Below are positions 1-7,297 of a DNA stretch of 64,000 nt, in pieces (the stretch's first letter is position 1; the number at the start of each line of letters is the position of its first letter). The translations under genes were made by a program, and so were the position numbers. Below the pieces are notes generated by a model. That model did no database searches and was not told the DNA's origin. It worked only from the letters and a program-made list of their open reading frames with translations. Location: positions 868,001 through 932,000 of the forward strand of contig OY764162.1 in NCBI GenBank assembly GCA_963668185.1, written 5' to 3'. The stretch is from G963668185 sp963668185 (GTDB lineage Bacteria; Chloroflexota; Dehalococcoidia; Lucifugimonadales; G963668185).

Positions 1-1021
1 ACGCCAGCGCCAGGAACAGGGCGCCAATGACCACTCCGACGCGCCGGGCCCCGATGCCCGTGATCTCGGCCAGCGAAATGCTGGAAGAGTAGGTGGTGTT
101 CGGCAGCGTCCCGAGCAGGCCGGACAGGAGGTTTCCCAGCCCGTCCGCATTCAACGCGCCCTGCACCACCCTGAAGTCGGTCGCCTGCGGGTTGCGCCTC
201 GACACCCTCTGGATCGCCACTCCGTCGCCGACCGTCTCGATCGCGCCCACCAGCGTCACCACGATGAATGCCGGCAGGAGCGCCCCGAACGTGGCGTCCG
301 GCGTCACGTCAAGGCCCGGCCAGGATCCAAAAGGAACGCCCACCCACGGCGCTTCGGCGATCTGATCGACGTCGTACAGCCCGAACGGCGCGCCCACGAC
401 GCAGCCCACCACGATGCCGATGACCGGCGACCACAGCCGCAGCGCGGGAGGGCCGCGCAACACGAGCACGGCCACGGTCACTAGCGTGGCCAGCGCAGCG
501 GCGGGAGCGGCGGCCGTCGATACGCCTTCCGGGGTCTCCCTCAGCGTGTCGAACACTATCGGCATCACCGTCGCCGCGATCAGCATGATCACCGTGCCGG
601 ACACGACCGGAGTGAAGATGCGCCGGAGCAGCGAGAGCCGGGCGGCCATCGCGAACTGGAAGATCGACGATATGACGATCAGGCTCGCCATAGTGGACGG
701 CCCGCCCTCAACGAGCGCCGCGACGCACACCGCGATGAACGCGCCGGACGTGCCCATGATGAGCACGTGCCCCGAGCCGATCCGGCCGACGCGGACAGCC
801 TGGAGGATCGTCGTGGCCCCGCTCACTATCAGCGCCGCGAACACTCCCCATGACAGGTAGCCGTCCGGCTGGTCCGCGATGCGGAAGACGATGACCACCG
901 TCAGGACGACGGGCGCAACGATCAGCAGCGCGGCCTGGAGACCCGCGCCGATGGCTACCGCGTGCGGCGGTATCTCATCCGGCTCGTATCGTACGTTGTC
1001 GCTCACGTTTGCCGATGCCAT
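1..1021 (-). CDS. NCS2-family nucleobase (xanthine/uracil type) permease, C-terminus cut by the window edge
   Basis: Inner-membrane symporter for purines or pyrimidines. The first 340 residues are read from the minus strand, beginning MASANVSDNVRYEPDEIPP at the ATG at 1021. Several hydrophobic segments follow. The family-typical stretch near the C-terminal side reads FRVVQGALNADGLGNLLSGL and then GTLPNTTYSSSIS, matching the conserved PNTT(F/Y)S region of UraA/PbuX-type transporters; an upstream GAIETVGDGVAIQ segment is also typical. The ATG lies one base after the stop of the DUF1801 gene upstream, so the two are probably cotranscribed. Which base it carries cannot be told from sequence. Confidence 0.85.
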   Translation of the reverse strand, partial: MASANVSDNVRYEPDEIPPHAVAIGAGLQAALLIVAPVVLTVVIVFRIADQPDGYLSWGVFAALIVSGATTILQAVRVGRIGSGHVLIMGTSGAFIAVCVAALVEGGPSTMASLIVISSIFQFAMAARLSLLRRIFTPVVSGTVIMLIAATVMPIVFDTLRETPEGVSTAAAPAAALATLVTVAVLVLRGPPALRLWSPVIGIVVGCVVGAPFGLYDVDQIAEAPWVGVPFGSWPGLDVTPDATFGALLPAFIVVTLVGAIETVGDGVAIQRVSRRNPQATDFRVVQGALNADGLGNLLSGLLGTLPNTTYSSSISLAEITGIGARRVGVVIGALFLALA

Positions 1022-1022
1022 A

Positions 1023-1505
1023 TCAAAACAGCTTTTCCCCGGGCAACTCCGACGCCTGCCGGATCCATCCCGCCACCAACTCTTCGTCTAACTGGTCATC
1101 CTCGTGAATATGGAAGTAGCGCACGTCGTCGTGCTTGGACTCGACCGGCGGAAGCGGACTGAGAGACGCGCCATTGAGGAAAGTGACCTTGATGTACCTC
1201 GTAAAGCAATGATAGCCGAGGAACCAGCCCTGGCCTTCGACGCCGTAGAAGGGCGTGTTCCACCTCACGGCCTTGCGGACGTCGGGCACGGTGCGCACGA
1301 TGAGGTCGTCGAGGCGGCGCCCTGCGTCGCTCTTCCAGCCGGGCATCGCGGCAATATACGCCTGCACCGGGGCGTCGCCGTCGGCCTTCGCTATCTGCGG
1401 GTTGCCGCCTGAAAGGAGCGCCGGCTTCGCGCCGTCCCCCTTGGTATCGGCGTTCTTTGCGGCTTTCGCTGGCTTCTCAGGCGGCTTGCGGACCACTGCG
1501 TTCAC
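1023..1505 (-). CDS. DUF1801 domain protein
   Basis: A protein of about 160 residues with a lysine/alanine-rich N-terminal linker and a C-terminal DUF1801 (YdhG-like) domain, recognised from VRKAVRWNTPFYGVEGQGW and the downstream GYHCFTRYIKVTFLNG. The molecular function of the family is not established. I prefer the GTG at 1505 because the palindrome at 1528-1548 would otherwise fall inside the gene; an ATG at 1586 in the same frame would add 27 residues. It ends one base before the NCS2 permease start, suggesting a two-gene transcript. Confidence 0.7.
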   Translation of the reverse strand: MNAVVRKPPEKPAKAAKNADTKGDGAKPALLSGGNPQIAKADGDAPVQAYIAAMPGWKSDAGRRLDDLIVRTVPDVRKAVRWNTPFYGVEGQGWFLGYHCFTRYIKVTFLNGASLSPLPPVESKHDDVRYFHIHEDDQLDEELVAGWIRQASELPGEKLF

Positions 1506-1527
1506 TCCAATTCGCGCTTCACGCGTA

Positions 1528-1548
1528 TGATACCCTCTTAGAGTATCA
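1528..1548. promoter_or_regulatory. Operator-like inverted repeat between divergent genes
   Basis: Perfect 6-base arms TGATAC (1528-1533) and GTATCA (1543-1548) flank a 9-base spacer that adds two further symmetric pairs. It sits between the DUF1801 gene (minus, start 1505) and the lipoprotein gene (plus, start 1608), where a dimeric repressor or activator could control both. No regulator gene is adjacent, so the partner is unknown. Confidence 0.4.
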
Positions 1549-1607
1549 AAGCCACCCGAAAAGAGCGCCCGCAAATGCGCCCGCACCCAATCGCGAGGTC
1601 CTCACAA

Positions 1608-2468
1608 ATGAAGCCCCTAATCGTTGCCTTACTGCTGATATGCCTTGCGGTTGCCGTGTCCGGTTGCGGCGACTCCGAGCCGGCCCCCGAGGGCGGTGAC
1701 AGCGTAGAACAGACCGCCTCGAACGGCGGGCAGTCCGCGGCATCCTCCGAAGACAGTTCAGACGACGACTCGGACGGCGGACAGTCATCGGCGGCATCCT
1801 CGGAGGACAGTTCAGACGACGACTCCGACAGCGACCATTCGTCGGCGTCTTCCTCGGAAGACAGTTCAGACGACGACTCCGACAGCGATCATTCGTCGGC
1901 GTCATCGGGAGACGACGACTCGGACAGCGACCATTCGTCGGCGTCATCGGGAGACATGGACTCCGACAGCGACGTCAACGGCGACTCCGGCGAGCACGCC
2001 TCGGATGACGACGATGTCGTGGCCTTCGAGAACCCGGGAGCCGAAGGGACGCCTTTCGATAGCAGCCGGAACGACGCGCTCGCCGGCGCCCAGCCCCTTG
2101 ACGTCGTGACCTGGACCAACGGGCCGACCCTCTCACTGGGCGCGCTGGAGGCGAGCGGCACGCTCAGCGAGGGCGCGATGCTCTTCAACCCGATGGTGGA
2201 CGGCGAGGGCGCGGGCTTCATCCTCTACCACAAGAATGTGCCGGATGAGCCGCTGCTAGTGCTGCTTCCCGACCTAGGCCCCATGTACATCTGGGACACC
2301 GACCACACGGTAGCGGACATGGAGCACGAGTTCGAAGGCTCCACGTTCACGTTCACGGCCTACTCCCCGATGTTCTTCGACACAGGCCCAGGCGACCTGG
2401 AACTCCGCGTCTTCGGCTACGACGCGAACGGCGCCGACAGGCTGCTGTCGGTAGCAACCGTAGAGTAG
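1608..2468 (+). CDS. Lipoprotein with Ser/Asp-rich repeat stalk and C-terminal unknown domain
   Basis: A 286-residue predicted lipoprotein. The N-terminus MKPLIVALLLICLAVAVSGC is a signal peptide with a lipobox ending at Cys20. The ATG at 1608 is preceded by GAGGT; an upstream in-frame ATG at 1575 would bury the signal peptide. Residues of about 40-140 are a stalk of imperfect units such as SSEDSSDDDSDSDHSSA, strongly acidic and probably extended. The last 140 residues form a compact domain (LSEGAMLFNPMVDGEGAGF, later YIWDTDHTVADMEHEF) that I do not recognise with certainty. A 315-bp near-identical copy of this C-terminal part lies at 4870-5184. Probably surface exposed. Confidence 0.8.
   Translation: MKPLIVALLLICLAVAVSGCGDSEPAPEGGDSVEQTASNGGQSAASSEDSSDDDSDGGQSSAASSEDSSDDDSDSDHSSASSSEDSSDDDSDSDHSSASSGDDDSDSDHSSASSGDMDSDSDVNGDSGEHASDDDDVVAFENPGAEGTPFDSSRNDALAGAQPLDVVTWTNGPTLSLGALEASGTLSEGAMLFNPMVDGEGAGFILYHKNVPDEPLLVLLPDLGPMYIWDTDHTVADMEHEFEGSTFTFTAYSPMFFDTGPGDLELRVFGYDANGADRLLSVATVE
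1733..1970 (+). repeat. Imperfect tandem repeat encoding the Ser/Asp stalk
   Basis: Units of roughly 30-60 bases built from GACAGTTCAGACGACGACTC and CATTCGTCGGCGTC recur in frame. The repeat is part of the lipoprotein gene and could change length by slippage without breaking the frame. Confidence 0.75.
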
Positions 2469-2508
2469 CGCCGCAGGCGGAGAAACCACCCGTCGGCATT
2501 GTTCGACG

Positions 2509-4818
2509 ATGCTAAGGAACCGAATCATCGTGTTAGATTCCCGCATCCGCTGGCCGGCAATCGTGTCGGGGGCTCTATTCATCGTCGCCGTTCTGAACGC
2601 ATGCGGCGATCCAACGCCAGAGCCCACAACGAATCTGACTCCAGGAGCGACAGCTACACTCATGGCAACGGCGGTGCCCGCACTGACACTCGAGCCTGCA
2701 TCAACACCCGCGCCGACTGGTGCTCCCACACTTACGCCGGAACCGACGGCAACTCCTACGCTTACGCCGGAACCGACGGCAACTCCCACACCTACGCCGG
2801 AACCGACGGCAACTCCTACGCTTACGCCGGAACCGACGGCAACTCCCACACTTACGCCAGAGCCGACGGCAACTCCCACACCTACGCCAGAGCCGACGGC
2901 AACTCCCACACCTACGCCAGAGCCGACGGCAACTCCCACACCTACGCCAGAGCCGACGGCAACTCCCACACTTACGCCGGAACCGACGCCCGATTCGGTG
3001 TTGCCGGCGCCGCCATCCGACCTTGATTTAGACACGTTCTACAAGAAGTATCTGGACGCTGACGGGCTTCCTATCGTTTCTTCCGCCAAGGTGCCCGACC
3101 AGGCCCTATTTCGTGCTAGGGACATCATAGATGAAATGCTCGGCAATCGGCCCGAGTTGCTAGCAACAATCGCGGGCTCAGGACAAGTTCTGGCAATCGC
3201 GGCGCGATCGGAGGTTCTTACTGATATTCCAGGCTACCATGACATCTACGAGCGGTTTCCTAACGTCAACTTCGATTGGAATGAAAGGCACCGTGGCGGG
3301 GGCATAAGCGGTGGAACCATAAGCGAACCAACCGTTGTCTGGGAGCAAAATGTATTATGCCATGAGAATGACGTATTCCCGAACGAGGACATCCTCGTGC
3401 ATGAGTCGGCGCATACTGTGCTCAATCTAGGAATCAAGCAGCAGGAGAGAGCTACGGAGTTTCTGGCGCGGCTTGACGCCGCATACCGTAGTGCGATGGA
3501 CTCCGGCCTCTGGGCTGGTGCCTATGCGGGCGAGAATGTGGATGAGTACTGGGCAGAGGGCGTCCAGTCATGGTTTGGCTTGAACGACTGGGCTATCCCT
3601 GCCAACGGAGTTCACAATCAGATCAACACCCGGCACGAACTAGAGGCTTACGATCCGGCCTTGGCCAACTTAATTCGAGAGGTTTTTGGCGAAACGACCA
3701 TCTCCTCCACGTGTCACGTCGTAGCGGCATCAGTGGATATTCAAGAGGAGCATACAATTGAATTCCTCGGTGATGTATCTCCTGCCAAGAAGGCCGAAAT
3801 CCGCGCATTGTTCACTGATCTTCGGAATTTCTTTGACGATTACGCTGCTGGCAAATCAGCACCAGAGCCTCTTCTTGTAGCTTCCTATGATCAAGAGGCG
3901 CTGCAGAGAAGATTCAAGGAGATAGAGGGCTACGAACACGCAGGTTCTATATGCGGAGTCCGATCAGTTAGTCTTTACATTTCCCTGGAGCCGGGATGTG
4001 GCAGACCTGCTGTATTCGCACACGAATACTTTCATCACCTGCAAGGAGCAACAGCGCCGGGCCACCTGCTGCCCGATTATGGCGAAGGATATTCTACCCA
4101 GGGTCCATGGTGGTTGACCGAAGGAGCAGCTGTATACAGTTCTCTGTTGTACACTGTCGCGAGCGGTATTGAGAGTTACGATGTTGAGCGCGACCGAATG
4201 ATAAGAAAGGCTTGGGAATCTACTCGCAACCTAGTTGATCTGGAACTGGCAGAGAGTTTCTTCAATGAACATCCGTTTGGTTCTTATGAAGTTGGATTTC
4301 TTGCGGTGGAGTGGCTTGCTCGACATTCGAGCGACGCCTCAATCCTTCGCTACTACGAGATACTGCCTCAACACGATACATGGCAGGCAGCGTTCGAGAA
4401 CGCCTTCGGCATGGCAGTTGACGAATTCTATGAGTCTTTCGAAGGGTATCGCGACGGCGTGGCTCCGACCAGAGAAGAATCCTTCAGGATTCAGGGCCGA
4501 GTGGTTGGCCCTGATGACCAGCCGTTGGAGGGCATCGGTCTGTGGGCCTGGCAGGGAGATGCTAATAACAGTGGGGTTGGCAGTACACGCTCGGATGGCA
4601 GCTTTGTCTTAGTCGTGCCGGGTGGTTCATTCACCTTGGACGTTTACGCTGATTTTGTCGCTGGATGTACCTTTGTTGGCTGGCTAGGCCCGGATGGATT
4701 CACCACGTCACATAAAGAAGCCGTTCGTGTGCAAGTGAACGGCGCCAACGTAAGTGGCATCGTGATCAAGCTGCCCAAGCAACTGGACCAGCTTCCGTTC
4801 ATCGAACACTGCTCGTAA
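2509..4818 (+). CDS. Lipoprotein with two zincin-like metallopeptidase domains and a C-terminal beta domain
   Basis: A 769-residue predicted surface lipoprotein, lipobox ending at Cys32 (LNAC). Residues of about 70-165 are a Pro/Thr spacer with eight PEPTATPT units. Domain 1 carries HESAH at 298-302 and a downstream candidate third ligand in DEYWAEG (Glu350). Domain 2 carries HEYFH at 505-509 and WLTEGAA with Glu538. Both fit HExxH metallopeptidases whose third zinc ligand is a downstream Glu. The last 110 residues (IQGRVVGPDDQPLEGIGLWA onward) resemble a carboxypeptidase-regulatory-like beta sandwich. The stop TAA is followed in the same frame by the duplicated lipoprotein fragment. Substrate unknown; two complete motif sets suggest both domains could be active. 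Confidence 0.8.
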   Translation: MLRNRIIVLDSRIRWPAIVSGALFIVAVLNACGDPTPEPTTNLTPGATATLMATAVPALTLEPASTPAPTGAPTLTPEPTATPTLTPEPTATPTPTPEPTATPTLTPEPTATPTLTPEPTATPTPTPEPTATPTPTPEPTATPTPTPEPTATPTLTPEPTPDSVLPAPPSDLDLDTFYKKYLDADGLPIVSSAKVPDQALFRARDIIDEMLGNRPELLATIAGSGQVLAIAARSEVLTDIPGYHDIYERFPNVNFDWNERHRGGGISGGTISEPTVVWEQNVLCHENDVFPNEDILVHESAHTVLNLGIKQQERATEFLARLDAAYRSAMDSGLWAGAYAGENVDEYWAEGVQSWFGLNDWAIPANGVHNQINTRHELEAYDPALANLIREVFGETTISSTCHVVAASVDIQEEHTIEFLGDVSPAKKAEIRALFTDLRNFFDDYAAGKSAPEPLLVASYDQEALQRRFKEIEGYEHAGSICGVRSVSLYISLEPGCGRPAVFAHEYFHHLQGATAPGHLLPDYGEGYSTQGPWWLTEGAAVYSSLLYTVASGIESYDVERDRMIRKAWESTRNLVDLELAESFFNEHPFGSYEVGFLAVEWLARHSSDASILRYYEILPQHDTWQAAFENAFGMAVDEFYESFEGYRDGVAPTREESFRIQGRVVGPDDQPLEGIGLWAWQGDANNSGVGSTRSDGSFVLVVPGGSFTLDVYADFVAGCTFVGWLGPDGFTTSHKEAVRVQVNGANVSGIVIKLPKQLDQLPFIEHCS
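2731..2990 (+). repeat. 30-bp tandem repeat encoding a Pro/Thr spacer
   Basis: About eight copies of a 30-base unit, each encoding ten residues of the TPEPTATPT(L/P) type, in the double-zincin gene. Units differ mainly at CTT versus CCT and GGAACC versus AGAGCC. Similar spacers occur in the other lipoproteins of the window. Confidence 0.9.
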
Positions 4819-5184
4819 CCCGCATCATCCTCGGAAGACAGTTCCGACGACTCCTCCGGCAGCGACACTAGCGGCACGCTCAGCGAGGGCGCGATGCTCT
4901 TCAACCCGATGGCGGACGGCGAGGGCGCGGGCTTCATCCTCTACCACAAGAATGTGCCGGATGAGCCGCTGCTAGTGCTGCTTCCCGACCTGGGCCCCAT
5001 GTACATCTGGGACACCGACCACACCGTCGCCGACATGGAGCACGAGTTCGAATTTTCGACGTTCACGTTCACGGCCTACTCCCCGCTCTTCTTCGACACA
5101 GGCCCAGGCGACCTGGAACTCCGCGTCTTCGGCTACGACGCGAACGGCGCCGACGCCCTGCTGTCAGTAGCAACGGTGGAGTAG
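4819..5184 (+). pseudogene. Truncated second copy of the Ser/Asp lipoprotein C-terminus
   Basis: Positions 4870-5184 match 2154-2468 over 315 bases without indels and with few substitutions. Upstream, 4824-4869 encodes a remnant of the acidic stalk (SSSEDSSDDSSGSD). There is no signal peptide and no convincing ribosome binding site; the only internal ATG (4894) lies inside the conserved domain. The reading frame is continuous with the zincin gene, separated only by its TAA at 4816-4818. It therefore looks like a tandem duplicate whose N-terminal part was replaced by the zincin gene. Readthrough into it is possible but unsupported. Confidence 0.75.
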
Positions 5185-5201
5185 CTCCCCGACCTCAACC
5201 G

Positions 5202-5642
5202 CTAGCTTGCCTCGCTGCTTGGAGCAGAGCCGCTTGTCGTCGCGCCCAATGCTTCGACTACTTCCCTGATCCGCGCCAGACTTGCGGTTGCGTAGTCGGT
5301 CGCTTCATACCGCTGTATCTGCTGCTCCTTGAGCCGGAGTCGCTTGGCCAGATCTTTCTGGCTCAAGCCTTGAGAAATGCGGGCCTTGATCAGAGTGTAC
5401 GGTAGTTCGGCAACCACGTTCAGATCCCCCATCTGAAAGTTGCCAGCCTTCAGAGATTCGTATTCGCGCAACTCTCCCTCAAGGTCTGTTAGCTGACTCC
5501 TCAAGGCGTCCTCTTGAGCCTTTGCGATGATGGGATGAACTCCATCCGTCTCACCGGAACGCCGCCTGAGACTGTCGAGAGTCTGCGAAAATCGAACTGC
5601 CTGCGCCTTGGTGATCCGATATTGCCGCTCGTTCTTGATCAT
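5202..5642 (-). CDS. XRE-family helix-turn-helix regulator, likely antitoxin partner
   Basis: A 146-residue protein with an N-terminal helical region and a C-terminal XRE-type helix-turn-helix at about residues 88-135 (LIKARISQGLSQKDLAKRLR, then KEQQIQRYE). Its ATG overlaps the stop of the upstream DUF6932 gene by four bases (ATGA), so the two are translationally coupled. An N-terminal extension before the HTH is common in HigA-like antitoxins. The palindrome at 6081-6100, just upstream of the pair, is a plausible binding site for autoregulation. Confidence 0.8.
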   Translation of the reverse strand: MIKNERQYRITKAQAVRFSQTLDSLRRRSGETDGVHPIIAKAQEDALRSQLTDLEGELREYESLKAGNFQMGDLNVVAELPYTLIKARISQGLSQKDLAKRLRLKEQQIQRYEATDYATASLARIREVVEALGATTSGSAPSSEAS

Positions 5643-6079
5643 GCGAGGTCTCCCAAGTCTATGGCGATAATCCCTTTGAGCCTCCCGGTATCCTTGTCCG
5701 TCTGGAAGAATTCAAGAAACGAAAGACCGCCCGTGTCGGCAATGATCGAAGCGGGGAACAGTTCTCCCATGTACTTGGCCTTTTGCGCCGCTCTTCCCTC
5801 GTCAAACGTCAGGAGCACGGGATCGAGTGCAGTCGGATCCACGCCAGCCTCTTCCCAGCAGGCGTCATAGTCGTTGGGCATAGCCTTGCGCGTCACGAAG
5901 CTCCCATTGAGATAGACGGTTTTGCAGCCTGCATCCTTCAAGTTATCTATGGCGGCCCTGAACCCCGTCGCGAGAAGCAATCTCCATGGGTTGTTCCCAA
6001 ATCTATCCATCAACTCGCTCCAGCCAGCCCAGTGGACTCCCGGCGGTAGAAACCCGTCCGTATCAAACTCGGGTATCAC
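5639..6079 (-). CDS. DUF6932 family protein (nucleotidyltransferase-like)
   Basis: A 146-residue protein that matches the DUF6932 pattern from FLPPGVHWAGW through LDPVLLTFDEGRAAQKAKY to FLEFFQTDKDTG. Residues 58-72 (NGSFVTRKAMPNDYD) give a Gly-Ser followed by Asp70-x-Asp72, the spacing of nucleotidyltransferase-fold active sites. This suggests transfer of a nucleotide to protein or RNA, as in other NTase-type toxins, but activity is inferred only. The start is a GTG at 6079, with an in-frame stop shortly upstream. Coupled to an XRE gene, the pair looks like a toxin-antitoxin module. Confidence 0.75.
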   Translation of the reverse strand: MIPEFDTDGFLPPGVHWAGWSELMDRFGNNPWRLLLATGFRAAIDNLKDAGCKTVYLNGSFVTRKAMPNDYDACWEEAGVDPTALDPVLLTFDEGRAAQKAKYMGELFPASIIADTGGLSFLEFFQTDKDTGRLKGIIAIDLGDLA

Positions 6080-6080
6080 A

Positions 6081-6100
6081 ACACAATAATACTATTGTGT
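6081..6100. promoter_or_regulatory. Perfect palindromic operator upstream of the DUF6932/XRE pair
   Basis: Arms ACACAATA (6081-6088) and TATTGTGT (6093-6100) are perfectly complementary around a 4-base centre. The site abuts the GTG start at 6079 and is only 17 bases from the IS end at 6117. Position and symmetry fit autorepression by the XRE protein. Confidence 0.6.
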
Positions 6101-6116
6101 GTACGCCGCATCAAGA

Positions 6117-7247
6117 TGTACTCGTTCAGTACATATGGGACAGTTTTGGCGAGACCATGTCCGGGTGGTGATGCTGAAGATACTCGGCCGGAGTGCGCCC
6201 GTCCAGTGAGTGGTGTGGGCGGACAGTGTCGTATAGGCGCTCCCATTCCAGAAGCGCTCTGTTGAGTGGCGCCATCTCGAGGTCGCCGTCATACAGTTCG
6301 TAGAACTCCTCAGTGTGGGTACGCTGCGCCCTCTCTACGTGGCCATTGAGCTTCGGGGATCGCGGCGGCAACACAAACAGTCTGATCCCGTAGTCCCGGC
6401 ACGCTGCCTCGAACTCAGCCATGAACTCAGAACCCCCATCGACCTGCACCGCCTTGATCGGAAACGGAAAGCGCCGACGCATTGAGTCCAGGAACCGCGC
6501 CGCCAACGTCGACGTGGCTCGCGTGTGTACCTCGATCACGTCCCACCGCGACACCACATCCCTCGCAGTGAAGTGCTTGAGCACCATACCCGGAAGGGGG
6601 CGGACATCCAGCGTGTCCACCTGCACTATGTCGCCCGGATTGACGGCCTGGTACTCCCTGGGCTTGCGCACCGCATAGGGACGGGCACGGGCGCGCTTAC
6701 GCGCCGCTACACCCTGTCGCGGAGGTTCCTTGAGTACGCCGCGAACCTTCAGACTGGCCAGGATGCGGCCCACCATCGAAGTGGACACCTGCCAGCCCTC
6801 TCGCCTCAGCATCACCACCAACTTGTCCTTGCCCCAGCGTGGATACCGCTCCCTCATCTCCATCACCGCCTCGGCCAACTCCACGCTCCACGTAGGACCG
6901 CGTACCCTGTGAGGACGACGGCTCTTGGCACACAGGCCGGCCGGTCCCTCTTCCCTCAGCGCCCTGTCCCACCTGTACAGCGTCGAGCGGGCCATGCCCA
7001 ATGCTTCAGCCGCTTCGGAGCCGGACAGTCCCCGCCGTCTCAGCGCCTGCCAGCAGTTCACCATGCGCAATCGCTCCTGCGCTTCGGCAGGCAGGTCTGT
7101 CAGTGTAGCCTTGGCAAGCTGGTAGAATGGCTTGGGTAGACCTACTACCCGCATACAGGGACCTCCTTGGTTTGTCTCACCCAAAGGATGGTCCCTTTCT
7201 CTTTCCCTTACAACTCCCCCTGTCTCACATCTATCTGAACGAGTTCA
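6117..7247 (-). mobile_element. IS481-family insertion sequence, copy 1 (1131 bp) with intact target duplication
   Basis: The ends are TGTACTCGTTCAG (left) and, read inward from the right, TGAACTCGTTCAG: 13-bp terminal inverted repeats with one mismatch. Homology between the ends continues imperfectly towards GGGACAG and GAGACAG. Direct repeats CAAGA at 6112-6116 and 7248-7252 are the 5-bp target duplication, so this copy still has its original flanks. It encodes one transposase on the minus strand and has landed 38 bp upstream of the DUF6932 start. Confidence 0.95.
6126..7154 (-). CDS. IS481-family DDE transposase, copy 1
   Basis: A 342-residue transposase. The start ATG at 7154 is preceded by AAGGAGG seven bases away; an in-frame upstream start would add ten residues without a better site. 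An N-terminal helix-turn-helix (LSGSEAAEALGMARSTLYRW) is followed by a second HTH-like region and an RNase-H-fold integrase core. The catalytic triad is Asp180 (VQVDTLD), Asp239 (VQVDGGSEF) and Glu274 (LNGHVERAQR). The protein is identical to copy 2. Confidence 0.95.
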   Translation of the reverse strand: MRVVGLPKPFYQLAKATLTDLPAEAQERLRMVNCWQALRRRGLSGSEAAEALGMARSTLYRWDRALREEGPAGLCAKSRRPHRVRGPTWSVELAEAVMEMRERYPRWGKDKLVVMLRREGWQVSTSMVGRILASLKVRGVLKEPPRQGVAARKRARARPYAVRKPREYQAVNPGDIVQVDTLDVRPLPGMVLKHFTARDVVSRWDVIEVHTRATSTLAARFLDSMRRRFPFPIKAVQVDGGSEFMAEFEAACRDYGIRLFVLPPRSPKLNGHVERAQRTHTEEFYELYDGDLEMAPLNRALLEWERLYDTVRPHHSLDGRTPAEYLQHHHPDMVSPKLSHMY

Positions 7248-7297
7248 CAAGAACGACACGCGCCCCGGCCTCAACCGCTAGCCCCGGCGCGGTCGCG

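Noticed and set aside
2731..2990. CRISPR array in the 30-bp repeats
   Set aside because: The units are contiguous with no spacers and are in frame within the lipoprotein gene.
2274..3035. Minus-strand frame rich in GVGVGVAVGSGV
   Set aside because: It is the antisense of the 30-bp PEPTATPT repeat; the plus-strand lipoprotein explains the DNA.
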